A DNA stretch of 23,752 nucleotides from Streptomyces sp. NRRL WC-3618 (GCF_001280005.1 NZ_LGDW01000032.1:1-23752); one strand, 5' to 3'; shown: positions 7,837-15,169, counted from the first letter of the stretch. Made by a program: numbers and translations. Notes: generated by a model from the letters alone, not told the origin.

Positions 7837-8793
7837 ATGACCACAGACCACTCCACCCACTCCACTTCGGCCGCCGATCTCGGCGTCGACCTGCCCGACA
7901 TGCCCGACCCGCAGATCCGGGAGACTCCGGCCCACAGCATCGGCGGCGGACTCGCCCTGCTGCTGGGGCTGCTCGGACTCGCGGTCGGCGTGTGCATGGT
8001 CGTCGGCGCGACGACCGTCTCCGGCGGCGGGGCCAAGGCCGCGCTGATCGTCCTCGGCATCCTGATAGGCCTGTGCGCCTTCGTCGCCATGTGCGGCCTG
8101 AACATGGTCGCGCCGGGCGAGGCCAGGGTCGTCCAGCTCTTCGGGCGGTACCGGGGGACGATCCGGCAGGACGGGCTGCGCTGGGTGAACCCGCTCACCT
8201 CGCGCACGGAGATCTCCACCAGGGTCCGCAACCACGAAACGGCCGTCCTCAAGGTCAACGACGCCTACGGCAACCCGATCGAGCTCGCCTCGGTCGTGGT
8301 GTGGAAGGTCAAGGACACCGCGCGGGCGACGTTCGAGGTGGACAACTACGTCGACTTCGTCGCCATCCAGACCGAGGCGGCCGTCCGGCACATCGCCATC
8401 GAGTACCCGTACGACGCCCACGAGGAGGACGGGCTCTCGCTGCGCGGCAACGCCGAGGAAATCACCGAGAAGCTGGCCGTCGAGCTGCACGCGCGCGTGG
8501 CGGCGGCCGGCGTCCAGATCATCGAGGCCCGCTTCACCCACCTCGCGTACGCTCCCGAGATCGCCTCCGCGATGCTCCAGCGGCAGCAGGCGGGGGCGGT
8601 CGTCGCCGCGCGGCGGCTGATCGTGGACGGCGCGGTCGGGATGGTCGAGGCCGCGCTCGCCCGGATCACCGAGGACGACATCGTGGAGCTGGACTCCGAA
8701 CGGAAGGCGGCGATGGTGTCGAACCTGCTGGTGGTGCTGTGCGGTGACCGCGCGGCGCAGCCGGTCCTGAACACGGGGTCCCTGTACCAGTGA
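7837..8793 (+). CDS. SPFH/Band 7 domain membrane protein
   Basis: The 318-residue protein has two hydrophobic segments near the N-terminus (about residues 30-55 and 65-88), followed by an SPFH domain. The typical lead-in is VVQLFGRYRGTIRQDGLRWVNP, then ASVVVWKVKD, AVRHIAIEYP and a C-terminal helical region ending near ERKAAMVSNLLVVLCGD. SPFH proteins (stomatins, flotillins, prohibitins) form membrane-associated oligomers that organise membrane microdomains or scaffold proteases. No protease gene of the NfeD type is adjacent here. The ATG at 7837 is preferred because GGGGGA lies about eight bases upstream. A TTG at 7792 in the same frame would place the start almost inside the promoter. It is translationally coupled to the following RHH gene by a four-base overlap. 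Confidence 0.9.
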   Translation: MTTDHSTHSTSAADLGVDLPDMPDPQIRETPAHSIGGGLALLLGLLGLAVGVCMVVGATTVSGGGAKAALIVLGILIGLCAFVAMCGLNMVAPGEARVVQLFGRYRGTIRQDGLRWVNPLTSRTEISTRVRNHETAVLKVNDAYGNPIELASVVVWKVKDTARATFEVDNYVDFVAIQTEAAVRHIAIEYPYDAHEEDGLSLRGNAEEITEKLAVELHARVAAAGVQIIEARFTHLAYAPEIASAMLQRQQAGAVVAARRLIVDGAVGMVEAALARITEDDIVELDSERKAAMVSNLLVVLCGDRAAQPVLNTGSLYQ

Positions 8794-9068
8794 GTGATTC
8801 CTCCGGGGGCGCGGCGGCCGAAGAGCCCGAGCGCGCCGCGCGTCGGCCGCAGCAGCAGCGCAAGCAGGTGCTGCTGCGGCTGGACCCCGCCGTGTACGAG
8901 GCGCTGGCCCGGTGGGCGGGGGATGAGCTGCGCTCGGCCAACGCCCAGATCGAGTTTCTGTTGCGGCGGGCATTGGCTGAGGCAGGGCGGTTGCCAGGGG
9001 AAGCGGGGCCTATTCCTCGGCGAGGGCGCCCCCCTGGGGGCTCCGCCCCCGGACCCCCGTCGGCCTGA
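8790..9068 (+). CDS. Ribbon-helix-helix (Arc-type) DNA-binding protein
   Basis: The 92-residue protein starts at a GTG overlapping the SPFH stop codon (GTGA), so the two are translated together. Residues 25-32 (KQVLLRLD) would form the DNA-contacting strand. They are followed by PAVYEALARWAGDELRSANAQIEFLLRRAL, the two helices of the RHH fold, as in Arc/CopG regulators and antitoxins. The N-terminus is charged and probably flexible. The last 14 or so residues (GRPPGGSAPGPPSA) are Gly/Pro-rich and encoded by an interspersed repeat, so they are probably not part of the fold. No toxin gene is adjacent. The likely role is regulation of its own operon, possibly at the palindrome at 7768-7781, but this is inferred. 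Confidence 0.82.
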   Translation: MSDSSGGAAAEEPERAARRPQQQRKQVLLRLDPAVYEALARWAGDELRSANAQIEFLLRRALAEAGRLPGEAGPIPRRGRPPGGSAPGPPSA

Positions 9069-9102
9069 AGGGCCTCGTCCTCAAACGCCGGACGGGCCGA
9101 GG
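9027..9102. repeat. Streptomyces-type interspersed repeat, copy 2
   Basis: This copy has the same arrangement as 36-112: a GGGGGC-TCC-GCCCCC hairpin followed by the core CTCAAACGCCGGACGGG. It overlaps the 3' end of the RHH gene, supplying its last codons and stop, and could act as the transcription terminator of the operon. Confidence 0.75.
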
Positions 9103-9218
9103 ATGCCCGCCCGGCGCCGAGATGCGCTCGCCCGGCGCCGGTGACAGAACTGTGACAACCGGCTCCCACCTGCGCGCTCACCGCCACCGATCGGCCATCC
9201 AGGTGATCTATGCACGGC

Positions 9219-9241
9219 AGGTATACACACCTCGTATACCT
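9219..9241 (+). promoter_or_regulatory. Candidate PadR operator
   Basis: AGGTATAC (9219-9226) and GTATACCT (9234-9241) are perfect 8-bp inverted arms separated by seven bases, with a further GTATA at 9247-9251. The site covers the expected -35 region of the promoter whose -10 is at 9248-9253, so binding would block RNA polymerase. PadR-family repressors generally bind AT-containing dyads of this kind next to their own gene. Confidence 0.7.
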
Positions 9242-9247
9242 CGTGCG

Positions 9248-9253
9248 TATAGT
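9248..9253 (+). promoter_or_regulatory. -10 element TATAGT of the padR-ABC operon
   Basis: TATAGT ends seven bases before the ATG at 9261, predicting a leaderless transcript. The bases between (CCTTCCC) contain no ribosome-binding site, consistent with this. Confidence 0.6.
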
Positions 9254-9260
9254 CCTTCCC

Positions 9261-9788
9261 ATGTCCATCGGTCACACCCTTCTAGGACTCCTGGAGTCCG
9301 GCCCCCGACACGGTTACGACCTGAAGCGGGCCTTCGACAACAAGTTCGGTCACGATCGCCCGCTGCACTACGGGCAGGTCTACTCGACGATGTCCCGGCT
9401 GCTGAAGAACGGGCTTGTCGAGGTCGACGGGATCGAAGCCGGCGACGGTCCCGACCGGAAGCGCTACGCGATCACCGACGCCGGGGTCACCGACGTACAG
9501 CGGTGGCTCGCCACACCCGAGAAGCCCGAGCCGTATCTGCAGTCGGTCCTCTACACGAAGGTCGTCCTCGCGCTGCTCACGCACCGCAACGCCGGGGAGA
9601 TCCTCGACACGCAGCGCTCCGAGCATCTGCGGATGATGCGGATCCTTACCGAGCGCAAGCGCAAGGGCGACCTTGCCGACCAGCTCATCTGCGACCACGC
9701 GCTGTTCCATCTCGAAGCCGATCTGCGCTGGCTGGAGCTGACCGCCGCGCGTCTCGACAAACTCGCTCTGGCGGTGACGACCCGATGA
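9261..9788 (+). CDS. PadR family transcriptional repressor
   Basis: The 175-residue protein begins MSIGHTLLGLLESGPRHGYDL, the hallmark N-terminal winged-helix of PadR regulators. The recognition region (LHYGQVYSTMSRLLKNGLVEVDG) and wing (DRKRYAITDAG) follow within the first 80 or so residues. The C-terminal half (about 90-175) is helical, as in the larger PadR-s2/vinculin-like dimerisation domain. It heads an operon with an ABC exporter, joined by an ATGA overlap, and probably represses it until a ligand, perhaps a drug or lipid-like compound exported by the transporter, binds. The ATG at 9261 is chosen because upstream in-frame codons would lie within the operator and promoter. Confidence 0.93.
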   Translation: MSIGHTLLGLLESGPRHGYDLKRAFDNKFGHDRPLHYGQVYSTMSRLLKNGLVEVDGIEAGDGPDRKRYAITDAGVTDVQRWLATPEKPEPYLQSVLYTKVVLALLTHRNAGEILDTQRSEHLRMMRILTERKRKGDLADQLICDHALFHLEADLRWLELTAARLDKLALAVTTR

Positions 9789-10474
9789 CTCCTCCGGCTG
9801 GTTCCCTGCTCGTCGCGGCCGACCTGCACAAGGCCTACGGCCCGACGAAGGCGCTCGACGGCGCCGAGTTCTCGATCCACCCCGGTGAGGTCGTCGCCCT
9901 GATGGGCCCGTCGGGGTCCGGCAAGTCGACCCTGCTGCACTGTCTCGCCGGCATCGTGCCGCCCGACTCCGGGTCCGTCATGTACAACGGGCGCGAGATG
10001 GCCGGGATGAGCGACGCGCAGCGCAGTCTGCTGCGGCGCTCCGAGTTCGGGTTCGTGTTCCAGTTCGGGCAGCTCGTCCCGGAGCTCACCTGCGTCGAGA
10101 ACGTGGCGCTCCCCCTCCGTCTCAACGGGACCTCCCGCAAGGAGGCCGAGCGGACCGCGCTGTCCTGGATGGAACGGCTGGAGGTCGACAACCTCAAGGG
10201 CAAGCGGCCCGGCGAGGTGTCCGGCGGCCAGGGGCAGCGCGTCGCCGTCGCGCGGGCGCTGGTCACCAGTCCCCGGGTGCTGTTCGCCGACGAGCCGACC
10301 GGCGCCCTCGACTCGCTCAACGGCGAGCGCGTGATGGAGCTGTTCACCGAGGCCGCCCGGTCGACCAACGCGGCCGTCGTGCTCGTCACGCACGAGGCGC
10401 GGGTGGCCGCCTACTCCGACCGCGAGATCGTCGTACGGGACGGGAAGTCGCGGGACATGGAGCGCGTCATATGA
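9785..10474 (+). CDS. ABC transporter ATP-binding protein (LolD/MacB type)
   Basis: This 229-residue cytoplasmic ATPase energises the permease encoded next. It contains Walker A GPSGSGKST (41-49), a Q-loop in FVFQFGQLVPELT, the signature VSGGQGQR (145-152), Walker B VLFADEPTGALDS with Asp 169 and Glu 170, and the H-loop VLVTHE. DEPTGALDS is typical of the MacB/LolD/FtsE exporter group. The start codon overlaps the padR stop (ATGA), and its own stop overlaps the permease start in the same way, so the three products are made in a coupled manner. The substrate cannot be inferred from this subunit. Confidence 0.95.
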   Translation: MTPPAGSLLVAADLHKAYGPTKALDGAEFSIHPGEVVALMGPSGSGKSTLLHCLAGIVPPDSGSVMYNGREMAGMSDAQRSLLRRSEFGFVFQFGQLVPELTCVENVALPLRLNGTSRKEAERTALSWMERLEVDNLKGKRPGEVSGGQGQRVAVARALVTSPRVLFADEPTGALDSLNGERVMELFTEAARSTNAAVVLVTHEARVAAYSDREIVVRDGKSRDMERVI

Positions 10475-12837
10475 GCGGGCAAGGGGGGCACCTTCCGCAC
10501 GAGCGAGGCCGCGCGTGGGGGAGGACGCGGGACCTGGGCATGGGGGTCCGGTTCGCCTTCACGGGCGGGCGCGAGGGCTGGGGGCGGGTCGCCCTGACGG
10601 CCGTCGGAGTCGGGCTCGGGGTGGCGCTGCTGCTGCTGACGACCGCCATCCCGAGCGCGCTGGCGGCCCGGCACGAGCGCGAGACCGCCCGCACGGACGT
10701 CGTGTACGTCGACAAGCAGCCGCCGAAGGCCGACAACACAGTGGTCGTCGCCAGAGTCGACACGACCTTCCGCACAGACGACATACGCGGGCGGGAACTG
10801 GAACCCGAAGGGGTACGGGCACCCTTGCCGCCGGGGATCGACAGGTTTCCCGCGGTCGGGGAGATGTTCGTCTCGCCCGCTCTCGAACGGCTGTTGAAGT
10901 CCGGCGACGGCAAGCTGCTGCGGGAGCGGCTGCCGGACCGGATCGTCGGCACCATCGGAGACAGCGGGCTCGTCGGACCGGCCGAACTCACCTTCTACCG
11001 GGGTGGCGAGGGGCTCGCGGAGCATTTCTCCGGCGGTGTGGTGGGGCGGCTCACCCGGTTCGGGGATCTGCATCCGACGTCCGAGGGGATGGATCCCGTT
11101 CTGCTCCTCCTCACCCTCGTCGTCTTCCTGGTGCTTCTGATGCCGGTCGGTGTCTTCATCGCCACCGCCGTGCGCTTCGGCGGTGACCGGCGCGACCGGC
11201 GGCTGGCCGCGCTGCGACTGGTCGGGGCCGACGGCATGATGACCCGGCGGATCGCCGCGGGCGAGGCGTTCGCCGGCGCCGTGGTCGGGCTCGTCCTCGG
11301 CGCCGTCTTCTTCCTCATCGGCCGTCAGGCAGCGGCCTACGTCTCCATCCTCGACATGAGCGTGTTCCCGAGCGACCTGAATCCTGCGCCCGCGCTGGCA
11401 GTCCTGGTCGGGGTCGTCGTGCCGGTGGCGGCCGTGCTGGTCACCCTGTTCGCCCTGCGCGGTGTGGTGATCGAACCACTCGGTGTGGTGCGTACGGCTC
11501 GGCCCGCGCGCCGTCGCCTGTGGTGGCGGCTGCTGCTGCCGCTGGGCGGCGTCGCCGCGCTCTCCCCCATGATCGGGCAGGGCAACGACGCCGGGAATTT
11601 CAATGACTTCCTCGTCATCGCCGGTGTCTCGATGCTGCTCATCGGGGTGACCGCGCTTCTGCCCTGGGTCGTCGAGGCGGCGGTCGCCCGGCTCGGCACC
11701 GGCGCACTTTCCTGGCAACTGGCCGTCCGACGGCTTCAGTTGAGCAGCGGTACAGCGGCCCGCATGGTGAACGGCATCGCGGTGGCGGTGGCTGGGGCGA
11801 TCGCCTTGCAGATGTTCTTCTCCGGGGTCGCCGGCGCCTACGAGACCCCGTCGAAGCAGGATGTCGCACGGGCCCAGATGGAGGTCGCCGTTCCCGACGG
11901 CGTCCCGCTCCTCCCGGCGGGCCGGCAGCTCACCGCGACCGAGGGCGTCCGGAAGGTCACCGTTCTTTTCTACGGTTCGGTGGGCGAGAAGGCCAAGTCC
12001 GCGCAGAAGTACGCCCAGGTGACCATCGGCGACTGCGCGGCGCTGCGTGAGGTGGGCCGGCTCCCCTCGTGCCGGGACGGCGACGTCTTCGCCGTTCAGG
12101 GTGCCGAGGAGGACACGGACACGCCCCTGCTGGTCAAACCTGGCCTGAAGGTGTGGGTCAGCCCCCGCAGTCTGGAGACCGAGAAACCGGCGGTCGCCTG
12201 GACGGTGCCGGCGGGCCTCAAGCAGGCCGACGTGCGCGAGGACCCGTCCGGGGGCACGAGCGGTGGCATCCTCGCCACCATGGGCGCCCTGCCCAAGGAG
12301 ATCGCGGCGCAGTCCTCCGGACGCATCTTCGTCAGCCTCGATCCCCGGGTGGCGGACGCCTCCGACCAGGTCCGCAACACGGCGGCGCGGATCGATCCCC
12401 TGGCGGATGCCATGACCTGGGAAGCCACCAGCCGCACGAGGCAGTTCAACTCGATCCGCACCGGCCTGTTCGTCGGCTCCACCTGCGTCCTGCTGCTGAT
12501 CGGGGTGAGCCTGCTGGTCTCCCAGCTGGAGCAACTGCGCGAGCGCCGGAAGCTGTTGTCGTCCCTGGTCGCCTTCGGCACCCGGCGGCGCACCCTGAGT
12601 CTGTCGGTGCTGTGGCAGACGGCGATCCCGGTCGGACTGGGGCTGCTGCTGTCCACGGGGGTGGGGCTGATCCTGGGCGTCGTCCTGCTGAAGATGACGA
12701 GCAGGGCGATCGGCGTCGACTGGGCCGCCGTACTGACGATGAGCGGCATCGGCGCGGGCGTCGTCCTGCTGGTGACGGTGCTGAGTCTGCCGCCGCTGCT
12801 GCGGATGATGCGCCCGGACGGCCTGCGTACGGAGTAG
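10471..12837 (+). CDS. FtsX-like ABC transporter permease
   Basis: The 788-residue integral membrane protein begins with a basic cytoplasmic segment and a membrane helix near residues 36-60. An extracytoplasmic region (about 60-205) follows, then three hydrophobic segments of a first FtsX domain (about 210-345), another group of membrane segments (about 350-460), a second extracytoplasmic region (about 465-665) with two Cys (GDCAALREVGRLPSC), and a last FtsX domain (about 670-785). This doubled FtsX layout is typical of large single-chain permeases that export antimicrobials, lipids or peptides or act in resistance. The gene overlaps the ATPase gene by ATGA and ends before a strong hairpin, so it is the last of the padR operon. 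Confidence 0.93.
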   Translation: MSGQGGHLPHERGRAWGRTRDLGMGVRFAFTGGREGWGRVALTAVGVGLGVALLLLTTAIPSALAARHERETARTDVVYVDKQPPKADNTVVVARVDTTFRTDDIRGRELEPEGVRAPLPPGIDRFPAVGEMFVSPALERLLKSGDGKLLRERLPDRIVGTIGDSGLVGPAELTFYRGGEGLAEHFSGGVVGRLTRFGDLHPTSEGMDPVLLLLTLVVFLVLLMPVGVFIATAVRFGGDRRDRRLAALRLVGADGMMTRRIAAGEAFAGAVVGLVLGAVFFLIGRQAAAYVSILDMSVFPSDLNPAPALAVLVGVVVPVAAVLVTLFALRGVVIEPLGVVRTARPARRRLWWRLLLPLGGVAALSPMIGQGNDAGNFNDFLVIAGVSMLLIGVTALLPWVVEAAVARLGTGALSWQLAVRRLQLSSGTAARMVNGIAVAVAGAIALQMFFSGVAGAYETPSKQDVARAQMEVAVPDGVPLLPAGRQLTATEGVRKVTVLFYGSVGEKAKSAQKYAQVTIGDCAALREVGRLPSCRDGDVFAVQGAEEDTDTPLLVKPGLKVWVSPRSLETEKPAVAWTVPAGLKQADVREDPSGGTSGGILATMGALPKEIAAQSSGRIFVSLDPRVADASDQVRNTAARIDPLADAMTWEATSRTRQFNSIRTGLFVGSTCVLLLIGVSLLVSQLEQLRERRKLLSSLVAFGTRRRTLSLSVLWQTAIPVGLGLLLSTGVGLILGVVLLKMTSRAIGVDWAAVLTMSGIGAGVVLLVTVLSLPPLLRMMRPDGLRTE

Positions 12838-12861
12838 CGCCTCCCGCCCGCGGCCGCCGCA

Positions 12862-12903
12862 CAGGCCCCTCCCCCGGACCTCGGTTTCCTGGGAAGGGGC
12901 CTG
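12862..12903. terminator. Bidirectional terminator hairpin
   Basis: CAGGCCCCT (12862-12870) pairs with AGGGGCCTG (12895-12903), and the pairing extends inwards past one mismatch through CCC/GGG. It lies between the converging ends of the ABC permease gene (stop at 12837) and the small minus-strand gene ending at 12927, so it can serve both. Confidence 0.8.
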
Positions 12904-12926
12904 TCGGCGCTCCGCTCGGCGGAGAT

Positions 12927-13367
12927 TCAGAGGCTGTACTCCTTGACCACCCGCCGCACCTGCGCGAAGAGCATGCCGACGTTGACCGCCTTGCGGCAGA
13001 CGACCACGGCGACGACGTCCTGCTGCTCGTTCAGCCGTACGAACAGGTGAGTGAGGTTGTCGCTGTTGACGAGGATCTCCTGGAAGAAGTGCTGGTCGCT
13101 CTGGACGCCCCGCCGTTCCTTGAACACGTCCTCGATCATCGCGACCGTACGGCCCTGGAACAGGTCGAGCGTCGCGCCCGCCAGCAGGTCCAGCACCTCC
13201 GGCGGATGGTTGTCGACCGTCTCGTACGAGAGCAGCATCCCGGTGGCCATGTCGACCACCCCGGACGCGACACACTCGGGGGCATCCGTACGGAGCGCCT
13301 TGACCAGGCTCATGACCTGGTCGGAGAAGCCTGCGGTCATGCGTTTCGTCCCCATCCCTTCCTTCAC
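12927..13367 (-). CDS. Small signalling-associated protein, possibly Roadblock/LC7-like
   Basis: This 146-residue soluble protein has no domain I can name with certainty. It contains ASGVVDMATGMLLSYETV, a Leu-rich helix (HPPEVLDLLAGATLDLFQG), and strands LFVRLNEQQDVVAVVVCRK, a strand-helix-strand order reminiscent of Roadblock/LC7 (longin-like) folds. Its coupling to a clear roadblock gene supports that idea: the GTG start overlaps the stop of that gene by four bases. The start is uncertain. GTG 13367, ATG 13355 and ATG 13340 are all in frame, and none has ideally spaced ribosome-binding bases. It is the last gene of a minus-strand cluster and ends before the 12862-12903 terminator. Confidence 0.75.
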   Translation of the reverse strand: MKEGMGTKRMTAGFSDQVMSLVKALRTDAPECVASGVVDMATGMLLSYETVDNHPPEVLDLLAGATLDLFQGRTVAMIEDVFKERRGVQSDQHFFQEILVNSDNLTHLFVRLNEQQDVVAVVVCRKAVNVGMLFAQVRRVVKEYSL

Positions 13368-13762
13368 ACTCCTTCGGTCGCGACGGCGGGATCCGTCGCG
13401 GTGAGGATCGAGCCGATACGGCGCAACGCCGGCTGGGTCGCGCGGTGCAGCCGCTCCAGGTCGACGCCCTCGTCGCCGAGTACGACCATCAGCGCGGTGT
13501 CCCCGACGGCGTAGAACGCGGCACAGCCCTGGCTGCCGTAGGTGACCGTCCGGCGCAGGGTGCCGCGGCCGGTCGCCTCGGCGGCTCTGCGCGCGAGGCC
13601 GAGTCCCGCGGCGGCGATGGCGGCGAGCCCCTCGGGGTCGATCGACTCCGCGGTGTCCGCCGCTATGAGCAGTCCGTCGGTGGCGGCAATCGCCGTGTCG
13701 GTGATTCCGTCCACTTTTTCGCGCAGGTCGCGCATTTCCATGGCCAGCGCTTTGTGGTCCAT
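13364..13762 (-). CDS. Roadblock/LC7 domain protein
   Basis: The 132-residue protein matches the bacterial roadblock (MglB-like) family: an N-terminal helix (LREKVDGITDTAIAATDGLLIA), the central helix GLAAIAAAGLGLARRAAEATG, and the strand pair GSQGCAAFYAVGDTALMVVLGD. Roadblock proteins dimerise and commonly act with Ras-like small GTPases, as CvnB does in Streptomyces conservons. No GTPase, sensor kinase or DUF742 gene is in this window, so this is an orphan copy by position. The ATG has GGGGAG about eight bases upstream. It is separated by 96 bases of short tandem repeats from the upstream DUF4388 gene and overlaps the downstream small gene. Confidence 0.88.
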   Translation of the reverse strand: MDHKALAMEMRDLREKVDGITDTAIAATDGLLIAADTAESIDPEGLAAIAAAGLGLARRAAEATGRGTLRRTVTYGSQGCAAFYAVGDTALMVVLGDEGVDLERLHRATQPALRRIGSILTATDPAVATEGV

Positions 13763-13780
13763 GTACTCAACTCCCCTATG

Positions 13781-13864
13781 AACTCAATGAACTTCTATGA
13801 ACTTCCATGATTTCTGCGGCCCGTATGACTTCTACGCCTTCTACTACTTCTACGGCTTCTACGT
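13781..13864. repeat. Two short tandem repeats (10-nt and 9-nt periods) between cluster genes
   Basis: 13781-13810 is three 10-base units (AACTCAATGA, ACTTCTATGA, ACTTCCATGA). CTTCTAC then recurs at 13829, 13838, 13847 and 13856, an exact 9-base period. The tract is much poorer in G/C than its surroundings and, on the coding strand of the neighbouring genes, is a purine-rich run of GTAGAAG units. The stop codon of the DUF4388 gene falls in the unit at 13856. Confidence 0.85.
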
Positions 13865-14989
13865 ATTTCCATGAGTTCCGTTCCGCATTCGGAAGAACCC
13901 TTTCCAGCTCGTCCCGCGCTTTTCCGGGGCGAGAGATTCGGTGATGCCACTGGCGCCGGGTTCGCGGCGGGGCAGTGCGGGAGCGGGGGCCTGCGGTCGA
14001 GGCGCGGGGCGTGGTGCCGGTTGCGCGTCGGAGGCGAGGACGGCGGCCAGCGTGGTGACGACGGCCGGATCGACGTACGGAGGCGGCAGCGGCGGAGGTG
14101 GCGCCGGCGGGGGCTGCGGCGGCCTGCGCTGCCGCAGCCCCTCCGCCGGCACCCGTACGACCGGGAGGGGCCCGGCCCCCTCGGCGCACTCCAGCAGCCC
14201 GGCCCCGGCCATCCGGGCCACCTCCACCGTCACCGTGTACACCCCCCGACCGGTACGGAACGCCAGGTCACGGGCGGTCCGGCGGCCGTCGGCGTGGGCC
14301 AGCAACTCCTGCTGTACGGGGGTGAGTCGCCCCTCATCGGCCGCGTCCGTCGCCGCGATCGGGCTCGGGCGCTCACGGTTGGGGCGTACCGGGTGGGGCA
14401 GGGCGGCGAGGGCGGCGAGCTTCCGGTTGGCGTCCTGGAGGAGGCGCACCGGCCCCTCGCCCACCGGGACGGGGGCGAGCGGCTCGGCCCCGGGGTCGCG
14501 TTCGCAGGCGTCCACCCGGCCGGCGACGACCGCGAAGACGGTGTCCCGTAACGCCATCATGCAGACGACGCGCAGTTGGACGGCGCCCGTGTACCCGTGC
14601 CTGATCAGTTCCGCGGCCGGCCAGCGCGCTCCCCCGGCCTCCCGTACCAGCTCGGCCCACTGCTCCCCGCTGATCCGGCGGGAGCGCAGCAGCAGCGCCT
14701 CCGGGCCGGGGGCGCCCGGGCTCTCGGCGGCGACCACGAGTCCGCGCCGGAAGTAGAACGTCCCGCCGGGACTGCCGGCCGCGCGCAGCGCCCCGGTGTA
14801 CTCCTCGCGACCGCAGTCCGCCAGGGAGTTCAGCAGCAGTTCGTAGCCGATCCGGCCGAGGGAATCCGGGGACTGGGAATCCGGGTACGGGGAATCCGAG
14901 GACCGGGAGTCAGGGGACCGGGAGTCAGGGGACCGGGAGTCAGGGGACCGGTTGCCGGGGGCGGATACGGAATCGCGGATGACCGACAT
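13859..14989 (-). CDS. DUF4388 (PATAN-like) domain protein
   Basis: The 376-residue soluble protein starts with a short, repetitive RSPDS segment (about residues 14-43). A DUF4388/PATAN-like domain follows (about 45-180: LLNSLADCGREEYTGALRAA, GGTFYFRRGLVVAAE). Next is a winged-helix-like module (LTPVQQELLAHADGRRTARDLAFRTGRGVYTVTVEVARMAGAGLLE), then a Pro-rich tail (QRRPPQPPPAPPPPLPPPY) and a second Pro/Ala-rich segment. PATAN-type domains occur in bacterial regulatory proteins, often with roadblock proteins and small GTPases, in line with the two genes downstream. The start ATG 14989 is preceded by AAGGGGAG but with only two bases between, so an earlier in-frame start is possible. The function is not established, and the domain assignment rests on pattern recognition. 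Confidence 0.75.
   Translation of the reverse strand: MSVIRDSVSAPGNRSPDSRSPDSRSPDSRSSDSPYPDSQSPDSLGRIGYELLLNSLADCGREEYTGALRAAGSPGGTFYFRRGLVVAAESPGAPGPEALLLRSRRISGEQWAELVREAGGARWPAAELIRHGYTGAVQLRVVCMMALRDTVFAVVAGRVDACERDPGAEPLAPVPVGEGPVRLLQDANRKLAALAALPHPVRPNRERPSPIAATDAADEGRLTPVQQELLAHADGRRTARDLAFRTGRGVYTVTVEVARMAGAGLLECAEGAGPLPVVRVPAEGLRQRRPPQPPPAPPPPLPPPYVDPAVVTTLAAVLASDAQPAPRPAPRPQAPAPALPRREPGASGITESLAPEKRGTSWKGFFRMRNGTHGNT
14861..14950. repeat. Six 15-bp tandem units encoding RSPDS repeats
   Basis: Six consecutive 15-base units run from 14861 to 14950, and the last three (from 14906) are identical (GGAGTCAGGGGACCG). Read on the minus strand they give RSPDS three times, then RSSDS, PYPDS and QSPDS. 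The identical units suggest recent expansion by slippage. They lie just inside the N-terminus of the DUF4388 protein. Confidence 0.9.
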
Positions 14990-15128
14990 CACTCCCCTTG
15001 CCCTTACCCATCGGCATTTCGCACATACGCCTGACGCGTAGCACTGAGGGGGTATGTGTATCAGTCCGGGCGCATATTCAGACCGGGGTCTTGTCACCTG
15101 ACGGAAGTTGAGTTCTCTCGCCGCCCAA

Positions 15129-15160
15129 CGTTCGTTGTTCGACGCTCATTTGATCGAACG
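15129..15160 (-). terminator. Weak candidate terminator of oxyR
   Basis: CGTTCG (15129-15134) and CGAACG (15155-15160) could form a 6-bp stem with a 20-base loop just beyond the oxyR stop codon. It is weaker than the other terminators in the window. The rest of 14990-15169 contains no gene and must hold the DUF4388 promoter, which I could not place. Confidence 0.3.
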
Positions 15161-15169
15161 GTCACCTGT

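Noticed and set aside
8790..9068. Toxin-antitoxin system based on the RHH protein
   Set aside because: No toxin-like gene is adjacent. The coupled partner is an SPFH membrane protein, so an antitoxin role is not supported.
9122..9784. Upstream extension of the ABC ATPase frame back to 9122
   Set aside because: It overlaps PadR in another frame and reads Arg/Ser-rich sequence. The ATGA overlap at 9785 is the natural start.
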